A stretch of DNA of 64,000 bases from Bacilli bacterium. Lineage in GTDB: Bacteria; Bacillota_I; Bacilli_A; RF39; UBA660. The stretch is taken from the NCBI GenBank assembly GCA_017541885.1, contig JAFXYF010000001.1:58643-122642 (forward strand), in the 5' to 3' direction. A program made the position numbers and the translations under genes. This document shows positions 42,190 through 51,734 of this stretch, piece by piece (position 1 is the first letter of the stretch; each line of letters opens with the position of its first letter). The notes below the pieces were generated by a model. That model made no database searches, was not told the DNA's origin, and saw only the letters and a program-made list of their open reading frames with translations.

Positions 42190-45127
42190 TTTTTTCTCCT
42201 TGTAAGTTTTTTATTTTATCTACTATTACTTGTATTTCATTTAATCTTTTTTCTACTTTTCCTCTTACTTTTACAAGTGCACCTTTTTCTAGATTTTCGA
42301 ATCCTTTTAAAGCATTTGGGAAAAGAATAAACTCTTTACTTCCTGTTTCATCACTACCAGTCATAAAGGCCATTTTATCTCCTTTTTTAGTATTAATTAC
42401 TTTAACTTTTTCTACTAATAATAATGTATCTATTGTTTTTCCATAATTATTATCTATTTCATTTACTTTAATACAATATGGATTATCTTTTTGATATAAA
42501 TTAGTTGGATGTGATGATAAATAGAATCCAAAAGCATCTTTTTCTTTTTCAAGTAAATATGTATCATCATATTCTTTTTTACGTTCTATTTCTGGTTTCA
42601 TTACTAGAGATGGATCTATATCTTTAGTTAATTCTGCATAATTAAATAAACTATCTAAATTCTCTATTAATGTTCTTCTATTATAACCAAATTCTTTTAG
42701 AGTATCAGCAAGTATTAATGTTTCAAATGTTTTCTTACCTACTCCTGCGATATATAATCTACTCATACAATCAAAGATATCTTCAAATGGAGTATCTCCT
42801 TTTGCTTTTTCTATTTGCTCTGTAACTACTACTCCAATAGATTTAATATTTGATATTGGATAGATAATTTTATTATCTTCTACTTTATATCTTGCTTCAC
42901 TATTATTAATTGTTGGTTTAATTATTTCAATACCATTCTTTTTAGCTTCTAAGATATATTCATTTGTTTTAGTCTCAGAACCAATTACATTAGTAAGTAA
43001 ATTACTAAAGAATATTGTTTTATAGTAGCACTTTAAATAAGCCATTTTATAGGCAACTATTGAGTAAACTACTGAGTGTGATTTATTAAATCCATATCCT
43101 GCGAAGTTTAATATTAAATCAAATATTTTCTTAGCTTGGTCAATACTATGTCCATTTTCTACACTCTTATTTACAAACTTTTCTTCTTCAGCTTTTAATA
43201 AATCTACTTTTTTCTTAGACATTGCACGACGTAGAATATCTGCTTCTCCTAAAGAGTATCCAGCATAGATATTTGCAACTTGCATTATTTGTTCTTGATA
43301 TACTAAGATACCATAAGTATTTTTAGTAATTTGTTCTAGAGATGGATCTAAATATTCTACTTTTTCTTCATTATGTTTTCTTCTAATAAATGAATCTATA
43401 TTTAATGCTGCTCCTGGACGGAATAAAACAATTGCTGCAAAGATATCTTCAAAAGTATTAGGTTTTAATTTACGAAGAAAGTTTCTCATACCAGAAGATT
43501 CAAATTGGAATATTCCACAAGTATTACCTTCTTCAAATAATTTTAATGTTTCTTTATCGTCTAAAGGTATCTTTGTAAAATCTATTTCTTTATCATAGAT
43601 ATCTTTAATATCTTTAATTATATTATCTATTAATGTTAAGTTTTTGATTACTAAGAAGTCCATCTTTAGTAATCCTAATTCTTCAAGATATTCCATCGAA
43701 TAACTTGTTAAATACATATTATCCATTTTAACTAGAGGTATTACTTCATCTAAGTCTATTTGTGACATAACTATTCCTGCGGCATGTTGTGAAGTATGTC
43801 TTGGGAATCCTTCTAATTTACATGCTATTTTAAACATGTCAGACAAAATAGTATCACTTTCTACTCTAGTTTTAAATGTTTGATTCTTATCATAAATATC
43901 CTTTAAACTATCTTTTGGATTATTTATAAATTTACATAAAGAATCTACTTTATATAGAGGAATATTTAATACTCTTGATACATCTCTTATTACTTGTTTA
44001 GCAGCCATAGTACCAAAAGTTATAATTCCACTTACTCTTTTTTCTCCATATTTATCTTTTACATAATCTATTACTAAATCTCTTTTATTATCTGGAAAAT
44101 CTGTATCAATATCAGGCATTGTTTTTCTCTCTGGATTTAAGAATCTTTCAAATAATAAATCATACTTTAATGGATCAATATCAGTAATACCTAAAGAGTA
44201 TGCGACAAGAGATCCTGCAGCAGATCCTCTTCCTGGACCTACTAATATTTTATTTTTCTTCGCAAAACGTATAAAGTCATATACTATTAAAAAGTAATTA
44301 GGAAATCCCATATCATTTATTACTTTTAATTCATATATTAAACGTTCTTTATAATTTTCTGGAATATTTCCATCTAATCTTTTCTTTAATCCTACTTTAC
44401 ATAATTCAAATAAATATTTTTTTGGATCGTCACAAGGATATATTGGTAAAAGATTTCTTGCTGGTGGAAACTCTAAATTACATTTTTCAGTTATATTTAG
44501 AGTATTAATTATTCCACTATTAGATGACTTATCATCTAAATCATTTACTATTAATTCATGATTCTTATAATCATAATCCATTTCATCTAAAACAGTTTTA
44601 CCATCTCTTATACGATAAAGATATGGAAGATATTCACTATCAGTACTATTTAGATATAAGTTTTCTTGGAAGAAGACAATATTCTTAGTGAGTACTAATG
44701 ATTCTTTTTCTTCTTGTTTAGTAGTATATCCTAAATATACTTCTCCTAATTTATTAACATATTCAAACTCTTCTTTATACTTAAAAGGTAGAATCATAAT
44801 AGTATGATTATTATGTTCTTCTAAATCTTTTTTTGTAAGAGTTCTTTCATTTTGTATTGTTGATAATTTTATTAATGATTTATAGCCATCATAGTCTTTA
44901 GCATATAAAACTACAATAAACTCTTCTACTGTACACTCTAAACCAATTACTGGTTTAATTAAATTCTTTTCACATTTCTTAATAAATTCCATTGTTCCAA
45001 ACATATTGGAATCTGCTATTGCGATTGAAGGGATTTTATTATTTTTGGCATAATCAATAATATCATCTATTTTTAATAAACTAGATAATAATGTATAGTT
45101 ACTTTTATTCCATAAAGGTATATACAT
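42179..45127 (-). CDS. dnaE: DNA polymerase III alpha subunit (DnaE type)
   Basis: 982 residues, a little shorter than typical DnaE (about 1,100). PHP domain at 1-200, then polymerase core: 'VGPGRGSAAGSLVAY', 'KTMPDIDTDFPD', 'SQHAAGIVMSQ', thumb/fingers and the C-terminal OB fold ('KVKVINTKKGDKMAFMTG'). The PHP active site is degenerate: HxH is replaced ('PLWNKSNYTLL') and 'TDHG' by 'ADSN', so no proofreading from PHP. The protein would copy lagging-strand DNA and extend RNA primers beside PolC, which is not in this window. Confidence 0.95.
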   Translation of the reverse strand: MYIPLWNKSNYTLLSSLLKIDDIIDYAKNNKIPSIAIADSNMFGTMEFIKKCEKNLIKPVIGLECTVEEFIVVLYAKDYDGYKSLIKLSTIQNERTLTKKDLEEHNNHTIMILPFKYKEEFEYVNKLGEVYLGYTTKQEEKESLVLTKNIVFFQENLYLNSTDSEYLPYLYRIRDGKTVLDEMDYDYKNHELIVNDLDDKSSNSGIINTLNITEKCNLEFPPARNLLPIYPCDDPKKYLFELCKVGLKKRLDGNIPENYKERLIYELKVINDMGFPNYFLIVYDFIRFAKKNKILVGPGRGSAAGSLVAYSLGITDIDPLKYDLLFERFLNPERKTMPDIDTDFPDNKRDLVIDYVKDKYGEKRVSGIITFGTMAAKQVIRDVSRVLNIPLYKVDSLCKFINNPKDSLKDIYDKNQTFKTRVESDTILSDMFKIACKLEGFPRHTSQHAAGIVMSQIDLDEVIPLVKMDNMYLTSYSMEYLEELGLLKMDFLVIKNLTLIDNIIKDIKDIYDKEIDFTKIPLDDKETLKLFEEGNTCGIFQFESSGMRNFLRKLKPNTFEDIFAAIVLFRPGAALNIDSFIRRKHNEEKVEYLDPSLEQITKNTYGILVYQEQIMQVANIYAGYSLGEADILRRAMSKKKVDLLKAEEEKFVNKSVENGHSIDQAKKIFDLILNFAGYGFNKSHSVVYSIVAYKMAYLKCYYKTIFFSNLLTNVIGSETKTNEYILEAKKNGIEIIKPTINNSEARYKVEDNKIIYPISNIKSIGVVVTEQIEKAKGDTPFEDIFDCMSRLYIAGVGKKTFETLILADTLKEFGYNRRTLIENLDSLFNYAELTKDIDPSLVMKPEIERKKEYDDTYLLEKEKDAFGFYLSSHPTNLYQKDNPYCIKVNEIDNNYGKTIDTLLLVEKVKVINTKKGDKMAFMTGSDETGSKEFILFPNALKGFENLEKGALVKVRGKVEKRLNEIQVIVDKIKNLQGEKNEE

Positions 45128-45199
45128 AATAATCCCTCCTCATCATTATTTTATCACAAATAATATGATAGTGTATAGGCTTTAAATGCTTGAAAACAT

Positions 45200-45228
45200 T
45201 TGACTTTATAAGTATTTCATGTTAGAAT
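45200..45228 (+). promoter_or_regulatory. promoter of rpmB
   Basis: TTGACT (45200-45205), 17-bp spacer, TAGAAT (45223-45228). Confidence 0.8.
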
Positions 45229-45264
45229 TATTAAGCAGTGAACAAATACCGAAGGAGGGATAGT

Positions 45265-45444
45265 ATGGCAGTTAATATTACTACTAGAAAAGATAACGTA
45301 AAAAACAAGAGATCTCACGCATTAAACGCTACTAAAAAGAGACAAAATTTAAATTTACAAGTATACAGACTTGAAGATGGTACAAAAGTTAGACTTTCTG
45401 CTAAAGAAATTCGTACTTTATCAAAGAATGAAAAAACTGCATAA
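45265..45444 (+). CDS. rpmB: ribosomal protein bL28 (cysteine-free form)
   Basis: 59 residues from ATG 45265 with GGAGGG upstream; a longer frame from 45238 would start before the ribosome-binding site. bL28 core 'NKRSHALNATKKRQNLNLQVYRL' and 'VRLSAKEIRTL' are clear. The usual N-terminal Cys-containing start (KCYVTGK) is replaced by 'MAVNITTRKDNV', so this is a zinc-independent, divergent form. Monocistronic. Confidence 0.85.
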   Translation: MAVNITTRKDNVKNKRSHALNATKKRQNLNLQVYRLEDGTKVRLSAKEIRTLSKNEKTA

Positions 45445-45463
45445 TGTTATGCAGTTTTTTTTA
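45431..45463 (+). terminator. terminator of rpmB
   Basis: Stem AAAAACTGCATA/TATGCAGTTTTT with T8; overlaps the stop codon. Confidence 0.9.
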
Positions 45464-45474
45464 TGTCTTTTTTT

Positions 45475-46149
45475 CTATTCACAAGTATAGTTAAGTGCTG
45501 TCATAGCCTTAGTTACTGTTTCTTTAGAATCATCAGCTTTACTTATTACATTAAATCTATAATTAGATTGATGTTGTTGTGGAACTGTAGTTATATCTAA
45601 TAAATTATAATCTACAATTGTAGTTGTGATTGATCCATGATCGATTACTTGTACTGATACTGAGTAACCTTGGATATTCATTAAGAATGATTGTAATGCT
45701 TTTAAGTAACTTGCTAACTCTCCAGGCTCACCTTGATAAGTAGCAGATTTAGTTAACTTATATTCTTTTGTAGATTTAGTTAATTTATCATCTCTAAAAT
45801 GGAATGATACATCTATATTTTCATCAGTTCCATTTGGATTATTTAACTTCTCCCAATGACATACCATATCTTCTTCTACAATCTTTACTTCTTTCTTTTT
45901 CTCTTTTTCATGAGCTTCTTTTCTAGCTTGAACTTCATGTCTAGTAGTTAAAGATTGCATTGCAGGGAAAGTTACTCCTAATGCAATTAAGCATACACCT
46001 ATAATAGCCATAATAGCTGCAGGCTTCTTACTAGTAATTCTTTCAATTCTTGCAGTTTCTTTAAAAGCTTGTAAATTTAATACTTGAGTTCTTTGTAACT
46101 CTTCATCTGATAATTGTCCGTTTCTTTGTCCTTTTTTGATACGTCTCAT
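45475..46149 (-). CDS. anchored hypothetical protein
   Basis: 224 residues: cytoplasmic basic start (1-42), one membrane helix (about 44-64), Lys/Glu-rich stalk (70-90) and an exported beta-rich domain with two Cys (about 98 and 223, possibly a disulfide). No family recognised, though DUF1307-like lipoproteins have a similar domain size. Own ribosome-binding site; between rpmB and typA. Confidence 0.5.
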   Translation of the reverse strand: MRRIKKGQRNGQLSDEELQRTQVLNLQAFKETARIERITSKKPAAIMAIIGVCLIALGVTFPAMQSLTTRHEVQARKEAHEKEKKKEVKIVEEDMVCHWEKLNNPNGTDENIDVSFHFRDDKLTKSTKEYKLTKSATYQGEPGELASYLKALQSFLMNIQGYSVSVQVIDHGSITTTIVDYNLLDITTVPQQHQSNYRFNVISKADDSKETVTKAMTALNYTCE

Positions 46150-46202
46150 ACAATCACCTCTACCCTAAGTAAATTATATAATTTTTATAAAAAAACTTCA
46201 AG

Positions 46203-46229
46203 AAAAAATAACTATTTCTAGTTATTTTT
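46203..46229 (-). terminator. terminator of typA
   Basis: Stem AAAAATAACTA/TAGTTATTTTT with loop GAAA and T6; overlaps the stop codon. Confidence 0.85.
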
Positions 46230-48035
46230 CATTTTAGCATCAAATTTCTTTCTTTCTTCTGTATTTAAGATTCTCTTACGAAGACGAATAAAGTTTGGTG
46301 TAACCTCAACTAACTCATCTGAATTAATATAGTCTAATGCATATTCTAGAGTAATTGGTCTAGGTCTTTTTAAGACTACTGTATGGTCTGATCCTGCAGC
46401 ACGAGTATTTGTTAATTGTTTACCTTTTACTACATTTACTGCTAAATCATTATCTCTATTACATTCTCCAACTATCATACCTTCATATACTTCAGTACCA
46501 GGCTCTATAAACATAATACCTCTATCTTCTAAGTTACCAATTGAGTATGCAGTTGCATTACCATTTTCCATAGATACTAGAACACCTAATTTTCTTTCTC
46601 CAATATCTACTGTTTCATATGGCATATATTCTTTAAATGAATGGTTCATAATACCATAACCTTTTGTTAAAGTCATGAAATCTGTTGAGAAACCAATTAA
46701 TCCTCTAGATGGAATTGTATAAAGTAATCTAACTTGATTTTCAAAGTTAGTCATTGATACTAATTGTCCACCTCTCATACCTAATTGTTCAATTACTGAT
46801 CCAACTGATTCTTCAGGTGTTTCAATTTGTAATTCTTCATATGGTTCACATTTTTGACCATTTATTTCTTTAATAATTACTGTTGGTTTTGATACTTCTA
46901 GTTCAAAACCTTCACGTCTCATATTTTCAATTAAGATTCCTAAGTGTAATTCTCCTCTACCACTTACTAAGAATGATTCATTAGTAGCAGGTTCTACTCT
47001 TAAGGATACATCTCTTTGTGTCTCTTTATTTAATCTTTCTTCTATTTTTCTAGCAGTAACAATCTTACCATCTCTACCTACCATTGGTGATGAGTTAGTT
47101 CCAAATGTCATTTGAAGTGTTGGCTCATCAATATGTAATGGTGGAAGTGGTAGTATTTCATCATTATTACAAATTGTTTCACCTACTGATATATCAGCAA
47201 GTCCTGCAATTGCAACGATGTCTCCTGCTTCTGCTTCTTCTATTTCAATTCTATTATATCCATAGTAACCAAATAATTTTTGAATTCTAAATTGTTTCTT
47301 AGATCCATCTAATCTGCAGCAAGTAACTACTTCACCTGTTTTAATCTTACCATTATGTACTCTACCTATACCAATTCTTCCTACGAATTCATTATAGTCA
47401 AGTAATGCTGGTTGGAATTGTAATGGTTTAGTACTATCTCCTTGAGGTGCTGGAATCTCTTCTAGAATAGTATCTAAGATTTCACTAAATCCTTCAGTTT
47501 GTGTAGATAAATCATCACTATATGAACAAGTATTATTTACAGCTGATGCATATAATACTTTAAAATCTAATTGTTCGTCATCTGCACCTAATTCAATAAA
47601 TAAGTCTAATACTTCATCTACTACTTGTTTACATCTAGCAGCTGGTTTATCAACTTTATTTATTACAACGATAGGTTTTACTCCTGCTTCAAATGCTTTC
47701 TTAAGTACGAATCTTGTTTGAGGCATTGCACCTTCATAAGCATCTACTACAAGTAAAACACCATCTACCATGTTCATGATACGTTCTACTTCACCACCAA
47801 AATCAGCATGTCCTGGAGTATCTAGAATATTAATTCTTACTCCTTTATAATCTAATGCTGTTGTTTTAGCTAAAATAGTAATTCCTCTTTCTGCTTCTAG
47901 AGCGTTTGAGTCCATTGATAAATTTGATAAATCTTCATTTTCACGGAACATTCCTGAATGTTTTAGAATACCATCTACCAATGTTGTCTTTCCGTGGTCA
48001 ACGTGAGCAATAATTGCTACATTTCTTTTTTCCAT
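46218..48035 (-). CDS. typA: ribosome-associated GTPase TypA/BipA
   Basis: 605 residues from ATG 48035 (AGAGGTGG before it; an in-frame GTG inside that site is rejected). Translational GTPase: G1 'AHVDHGKTT', G2 'RGITILAK', G3 '[10 protein letters not shown]', G4 'NKVDKP', then domains II, III, V and the TypA-specific C-terminal domain. Acts in 50S assembly and stress or cold adaptation. Single gene with own terminator. Confidence 0.97.
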   Translation of the reverse strand: MEKRNVAIIAHVDHGKTTLVDGILKHSGMFRENEDLSNLSMDSNALEAERGITILAKTTALDYKGVRINILDTPGHADFGGEVERIMNMVDGVLLVVDAYEGAMPQTRFVLKKAFEAGVKPIVVINKVDKPAARCKQVVDEVLDLFIELGADDEQLDFKVLYASAVNNTCSYSDDLSTQTEGFSEILDTILEEIPAPQGDSTKPLQFQPALLDYNEFVGRIGIGRVHNGKIKTGEVVTCCRLDGSKKQFRIQKLFGYYGYNRIEIEEAEAGDIVAIAGLADISVGETICNNDEILPLPPLHIDEPTLQMTFGTNSSPMVGRDGKIVTARKIEERLNKETQRDVSLRVEPATNESFLVSGRGELHLGILIENMRREGFELEVSKPTVIIKEINGQKCEPYEELQIETPEESVGSVIEQLGMRGGQLVSMTNFENQVRLLYTIPSRGLIGFSTDFMTLTKGYGIMNHSFKEYMPYETVDIGERKLGVLVSMENGNATAYSIGNLEDRGIMFIEPGTEVYEGMIVGECNRDNDLAVNVVKGKQLTNTRAAGSDHTVVLKRPRPITLEYALDYINSDELVEVTPNFIRLRKRILNTEERKKFDAKMKNN

Positions 48036-48104
48036 AGTTTCCACCTCTTTTATACACGCAGTACATTATAACACAAAATACCCCAAAAAATCTAGTTTTT
48101 TTGT

Positions 48105-48698
48105 TTATTTTCTAAGTACTTTTATCTTTTTTCTATAGATATTTGCTAAAAATATAATAATTATTAAGACAATTGGTAATTTTAAATAGTCTAATATTGT
48201 ATTCATAAATACCCAATTTTCTCCTAAGGAATATCCTAAATAGACAAATAATAATGTCCATGGAATAGATCCTATAATTGTATAAATTAAGAACTTTATA
48301 AATGATAATCTCATTATTCCAATTGGTAGTGATATTAATGTTCTAACTATTGGTATATTTCTACCTATTAGTGCTGATATTAGTCCATACTTTTCTAGAA
48401 AAGTATTACTCTTAGAAATATCTTCATCTTTCATAAAGAAATATTTACCATATTTTTTTATAAATACTTCTCCTCCAAAATAACCCATTAAATAAATAAT
48501 GATTGCACAAAAAACACTTCCTAATAGTCCTACTAAAAAAGCATTTGTAAAGGTAAATACTTTTTTACTTACCAATATTCCAGAAGATGCAAGTATTAAT
48601 TCACTAGGAATAATTATAATTACTGCTTCTAAAACCATTCCTAGAAACATTCCATAGTATCCATAATTATCCATTAATCCTAAAATAAATGTATCCAA
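48105..48698 (-). CDS. DedA-family membrane protein
   Basis: 197 residues, five or six helices with the DedA signature: 'PSELILASSGILVS' re-entrant loop, 'GRNIPIVRTLISLPIGIMRL' and 'GSIPWTLLFVYLGYSLG'. DedA proteins recycle undecaprenyl phosphate or scramble phospholipids. Monocistronic. Confidence 0.93.
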   Translation of the reverse strand: MDTFILGLMDNYGYYGMFLGMVLEAVIIIIPSELILASSGILVSKKVFTFTNAFLVGLLGSVFCAIIIYLMGYFGGEVFIKKYGKYFFMKDEDISKSNTFLEKYGLISALIGRNIPIVRTLISLPIGIMRLSFIKFLIYTIIGSIPWTLLFVYLGYSLGENWVFMNTILDYLKLPIVLIIIIFLANIYRKKIKVLRK

Positions 48699-48826
48699 AT
48701 AATCACCTAAAAAAGTATATGTATTTTAGACGAAAACTTGAATTTTTTGAGAATAATATTAATGAGAGTATGTTATGGATGTGTTCCTTTTGGGGTTCGG
48801 TTAGCTTCGAAAGGTGGTGAAGATAC

Positions 48827-48901
48827 ATGCTTAGTAGAGAAAAATTCTATCATCTAATCATTATCTTTTTATTTATTCTAATATTTTGTTTATTAAAGTA
48901 A
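48827..48901 (+). CDS. 24-residue hydrophobic peptide, candidate type I toxin
   Basis: Frame MLSREKFYHL...LLK with AGGTGG eight bases before ATG. A charged N-terminus (SREK) is followed by 17 hydrophobic residues (7-23) and a terminal Lys, the layout of Fst/BsrG/TxpA-type membrane toxins. A possible promoter TTGAGA-16-TATGTT ends near 48774; the leader includes the hairpin GGTTCGGTTAGCTTCGAAAGG-like region (48794-48813). A short RNA on the other strand overlaps its 3' end. The gene fills most of an otherwise empty 310-bp gap. Confidence 0.5.
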   Translation: MLSREKFYHLIIIFLFILIFCLLK

Positions 48902-48969
48902 ATAAAAACATCTGACTGATTGTCAGATGCCAAACATTAGGAGCACATCAAGCTTCATAATGTACTCTC
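48902..48969 (-). ncRNA. short opposing RNA, candidate antitoxin of the 24-residue peptide
   Basis: About 68 nt, from the promoter at 48976-49004 to an intrinsic terminator (stem CATCTGAC/GTCAGATG at 48909-48929, loop of five, T5). It is antisense to the 3' part of the plus-strand transcript that carries the hydrophobic ORF. No ORF of its own. Confidence 0.5.
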
Positions 48970-48975
48970 AACATT

Positions 48976-49004
48976 ATTATATGAAAAAAAGATTGTTTTA
49001 TCAA
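48976..49004 (-). promoter_or_regulatory. promoter of the short opposing RNA
   Basis: TTGATA (48999-49004), exact 17-bp spacer, TATAAT (48976-48981). It overlaps the terminator of the adjacent phosphatase gene. Confidence 0.7.
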
Positions 49005-49011
49005 TCTTTTT
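48984..49011. terminator. bidirectional terminator, Cof-type gene / toxin transcript
   Basis: Stem AAAAAGATTG/CAATCTTTTT, loop of six, A- and T-runs on both sides. Confidence 0.8.
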
Positions 49012-49696
49012 AATTCATTAATTTATCAATATAATCACTTAAGTATTCAACTTCTTCTTTATCTAATTCATCAAGTATTTCGTGATGCTTTTTTATTACT
49101 GCTCCATTAAATTCTTTTAACATTTCATAGTCATTATCATTATCACCTATTACATGTAATAAATCATAATCTAGTTGTTCTAGATTCATAAGAGTTTTTA
49201 GGGCATGTCTTTTATTCACAGTTTTGTGGATAATATTTACATGAAATCTACTAGCATAAATATGTACATCTATTTTGTCTTTAATTAATTTTACTATTCT
49301 ATTCTTTTCTTCTTCATCAGTACAGTTAACAACAATCTTTACTACATCTTCTAAATACTCTGTTTTGTTATAACCATCATCTAAGAAATAGTCACAGCCT
49401 TCATTTTTTAATACTTCTTCAATTTGCTCTATCTCTCTTTTATCTAGAAGTGTTGTATCTATACAATAATCCATATTATTAAAAATCTTTGCACCATCTT
49501 CACATACTAGATAACTATATGGAATATTTAATTCTGTTAATAATTTTTTTAATTCTGTATAGTTTCTTCCAGTAATTATACAAAATATATTTCCATAAGA
49601 TACAAATCTACGAATAGCTTCGGCATTCTTTTTATTTTGTTCATCATTATCTAAATAGTAAATTGTATTATCAAAATCACTTGCGAGTATTTTCAT
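49010..49696 (-). CDS. HAD-superfamily phosphatase, Cof type
   Basis: 228 residues. HAD motifs: 'ASDFDNTI' (nucleophile Asp first), 'ITGRN', Lys region 'NKRHAL' and 'HVIGDNDNDYEML' (acidic metal site). Cap domain of type II between. Cof-type enzymes dephosphorylate sugar phosphates or cofactors such as FMN or PLP; substrate unknown. Own terminator. Confidence 0.9.
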   Translation of the reverse strand: MKILASDFDNTIYYLDNDEQNKKNAEAIRRFVSYGNIFCIITGRNYTELKKLLTELNIPYSYLVCEDGAKIFNNMDYCIDTTLLDKREIEQIEEVLKNEGCDYFLDDGYNKTEYLEDVVKIVVNCTDEEEKNRIVKLIKDKIDVHIYASRFHVNIIHKTVNKRHALKTLMNLEQLDYDLLHVIGDNDNDYEMLKEFNGAVIKKHHEILDELDKEEVEYLSDYIDKLMN

Positions 49697-49742
49697 TAAA
49701 TCACCCTACTAATAGTATATCTTATTTAGATTTTAATTAAAA

Positions 49743-49766
49743 GAAAAAACCTTTATAAAGGTTTTT
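49743..49766 (-). terminator. terminator of the acyl-CoA synthetase gene
   Basis: Palindrome AAAAACCTTTATAAAGGTTTTT with T-run; overlaps the stop codon. Confidence 0.85.
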
Positions 49767-51615
49767 ACTTGTCATCTTCTTTTTTCATTTTGTCTATTAA
49801 TTCATCACTTGTTGTTTCATCTTCAACTTGTTCTAATAATTCTTCTGCTTGTTCCCACTTACGTTCTTTCTTCTTCATTTCTTCTTCATGAATTAAGACA
49901 TTGAATGCTACCTTTCCTACTGGAGTTTTAGGTAATTCTTTTCTAAATTCATACTCATATGGCCATGAGAATCTTGCTAAGTTTTGTTGTACTAATTCTT
50001 TAATAGAACTTAATATTTCTTCTGATTCATTTTCTGGTTTCTTTAAAACAATAAATGCTTTAGCAACCATAACTTTATATGGATGTGGAATACCAATTAC
50101 ACATGACATACTTACATCTGGGTGTGAATCTATTACATTTTCAATATTAGTTGGATAAATATTATAACCTGAAGAAATAATCATTCTCTTACTTCTTCCT
50201 TTGAAGTAAATAAATCCATCTTTATCCATAATACCTTGATCACCTGTATGTAACCAAATACGACCATCTTTATGTTTCTTTAGAGTTTGCTTTGTTTCTT
50301 TTCTATTATGAACATATCCTTCCATAACAGTTGGTCCTGTAATAACGATTTCTCCCTCTTGTCCATAAGGTACTTCTTTTTCTGTTCCTTCATCAACAAT
50401 CTTATAGTAAGTATCTGGGAATGGAATTCCTATACTTCCAGGTCTATAATATCCTATTGGTGTAAGACAAGATGATGCACAACATTCAGTTAATCCATAA
50501 CCTTCTCTAAGAGTTGTAGGTGATTTATGTTTTGCTAACCAGTCATCAAACTTCTTCTTTAACTCAATTGATAAAGAGTCTCCTCCTGAAATTACTGTAG
50601 TTAAGTAATCTAATTTCATATGATTGAAATTCTTATTCTTAGTCATTGCTTCAAATAATGTAGGAACACCAACTACTGCATTTGGCTCATACTTTTTCAT
50701 AATCTTATCAAAAGTTTTAGCATTAAATTGTGGAAGAAGAATACTTGTTCCTCCAAAGTATTGTACACAGTGAATACATACTGCTAAACCAAATCCATGG
50801 AATATTGGCATAATAGCTAATACTCTGTCTTTATCTTTCATGCATCCTACATGTTCAAAGTTTTGCATAGCTGATGCATTTAAATTTAAGTTTGTAATTT
50901 TTACTCCTTTTGGAGTACCAGTAGTTCCTCCTGAATATAGGATTGCTGCTGTTTCTTTTCCTTTGAAATCATCATCTATTTCTTTAGTATAATCTCTACC
51001 TAAACGAATAAAATCTTTCCATGTTATTTTCTTTGCTTTTTTCTCTTTATTATCACCATTTAAATATGTCATTGGATTTAATGCTTTTAAGTTTAATGTC
51101 TTAGACATATTTGATGCAGTATATATTGATTTTAATAATGGTGGCATAGATTCACTTACACTTACTGCAATCATTTTCTTTACTTTTGTTTCTTTAATTA
51201 TTTTATCAATCTTCTCTATTGTGAAATCTACTGCTACTAACCATTCTGTTTTAGATATATTTAGATAATGTTTAATTTCATTTTCTGCAGATAATGGGTG
51301 AATCATACTAGCTATTGCACCTATTTTATTTGCTGCATAGAAAGAAATAATTCCTTCTGGAGTATTAGGCATACAAATAGATACTACATCTTTATGTTTT
51401 ACTCCTATTGCTTTAAATGCTCTCGCAACTTCATCAATTTGTTTTAAAAATTCATGATAAGTCTTTTTATTACCATAATAGTTATAACTAATATTATTTA
51501 AATGTTTACTTGCTGTATATTCTATTAATTTATATGCTGAAAAATCAGGATATTCTAAATGTTCCCTTTCAGTACCATAATATTTTCTCCATGGAGCTCT
51601 AATTGTTTTTGCCAT
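49765..51615 (-). CDS. AMP-forming acyl-CoA synthetase
   Basis: 616 residues from ATG 51615 with AGAGGTGA upstream. ANL-family motifs: P-loop 'LYSGGTTGTPKGV', 'EGYGLTECCASS', 'HTGDQGIMDKDGFIYF', 'GRSKRMIISSGYNIYP' and catalytic Lys in 'KTPVGKVAF'. Activates a carboxylic acid, likely a fatty acid, as acyl-AMP then acyl-CoA. An extra Lys/Glu tail (about 585-616). No beta-oxidation neighbours, so lipid uptake or membrane lipid synthesis is more likely. Confidence 0.92.
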   Translation of the reverse strand: MAKTIRAPWRKYYGTEREHLEYPDFSAYKLIEYTASKHLNNISYNYYGNKKTYHEFLKQIDEVARAFKAIGVKHKDVVSICMPNTPEGIISFYAANKIGAIASMIHPLSAENEIKHYLNISKTEWLVAVDFTIEKIDKIIKETKVKKMIAVSVSESMPPLLKSIYTASNMSKTLNLKALNPMTYLNGDNKEKKAKKITWKDFIRLGRDYTKEIDDDFKGKETAAILYSGGTTGTPKGVKITNLNLNASAMQNFEHVGCMKDKDRVLAIMPIFHGFGLAVCIHCVQYFGGTSILLPQFNAKTFDKIMKKYEPNAVVGVPTLFEAMTKNKNFNHMKLDYLTTVISGGDSLSIELKKKFDDWLAKHKSPTTLREGYGLTECCASSCLTPIGYYRPGSIGIPFPDTYYKIVDEGTEKEVPYGQEGEIVITGPTVMEGYVHNRKETKQTLKKHKDGRIWLHTGDQGIMDKDGFIYFKGRSKRMIISSGYNIYPTNIENVIDSHPDVSMSCVIGIPHPYKVMVAKAFIVLKKPENESEEILSSIKELVQQNLARFSWPYEYEFRKELPKTPVGKVAFNVLIHEEEMKKKERKWEQAEELLEQVEDETTSDELIDKMKKEDDK

Positions 51616-51734
51616 ATAATTCACCTCTAAAAACTACTTAATTATTATACTAATTCTAAAATAAAAAAGCAAATGAAGGTAGTCATATTTTACTAATTAT
51701 GTTATCATTATAATAGATGGATCGGAGGATACAT

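Noticed and set aside
48780..48830. Small SRP RNA suggested by GGTTCGG...GAAAGG
   Set aside because: The SRP core (GGUC...GGAAGGA..GCAGC) is missing, and the hairpin leads straight into a ribosome-binding site and ORF.
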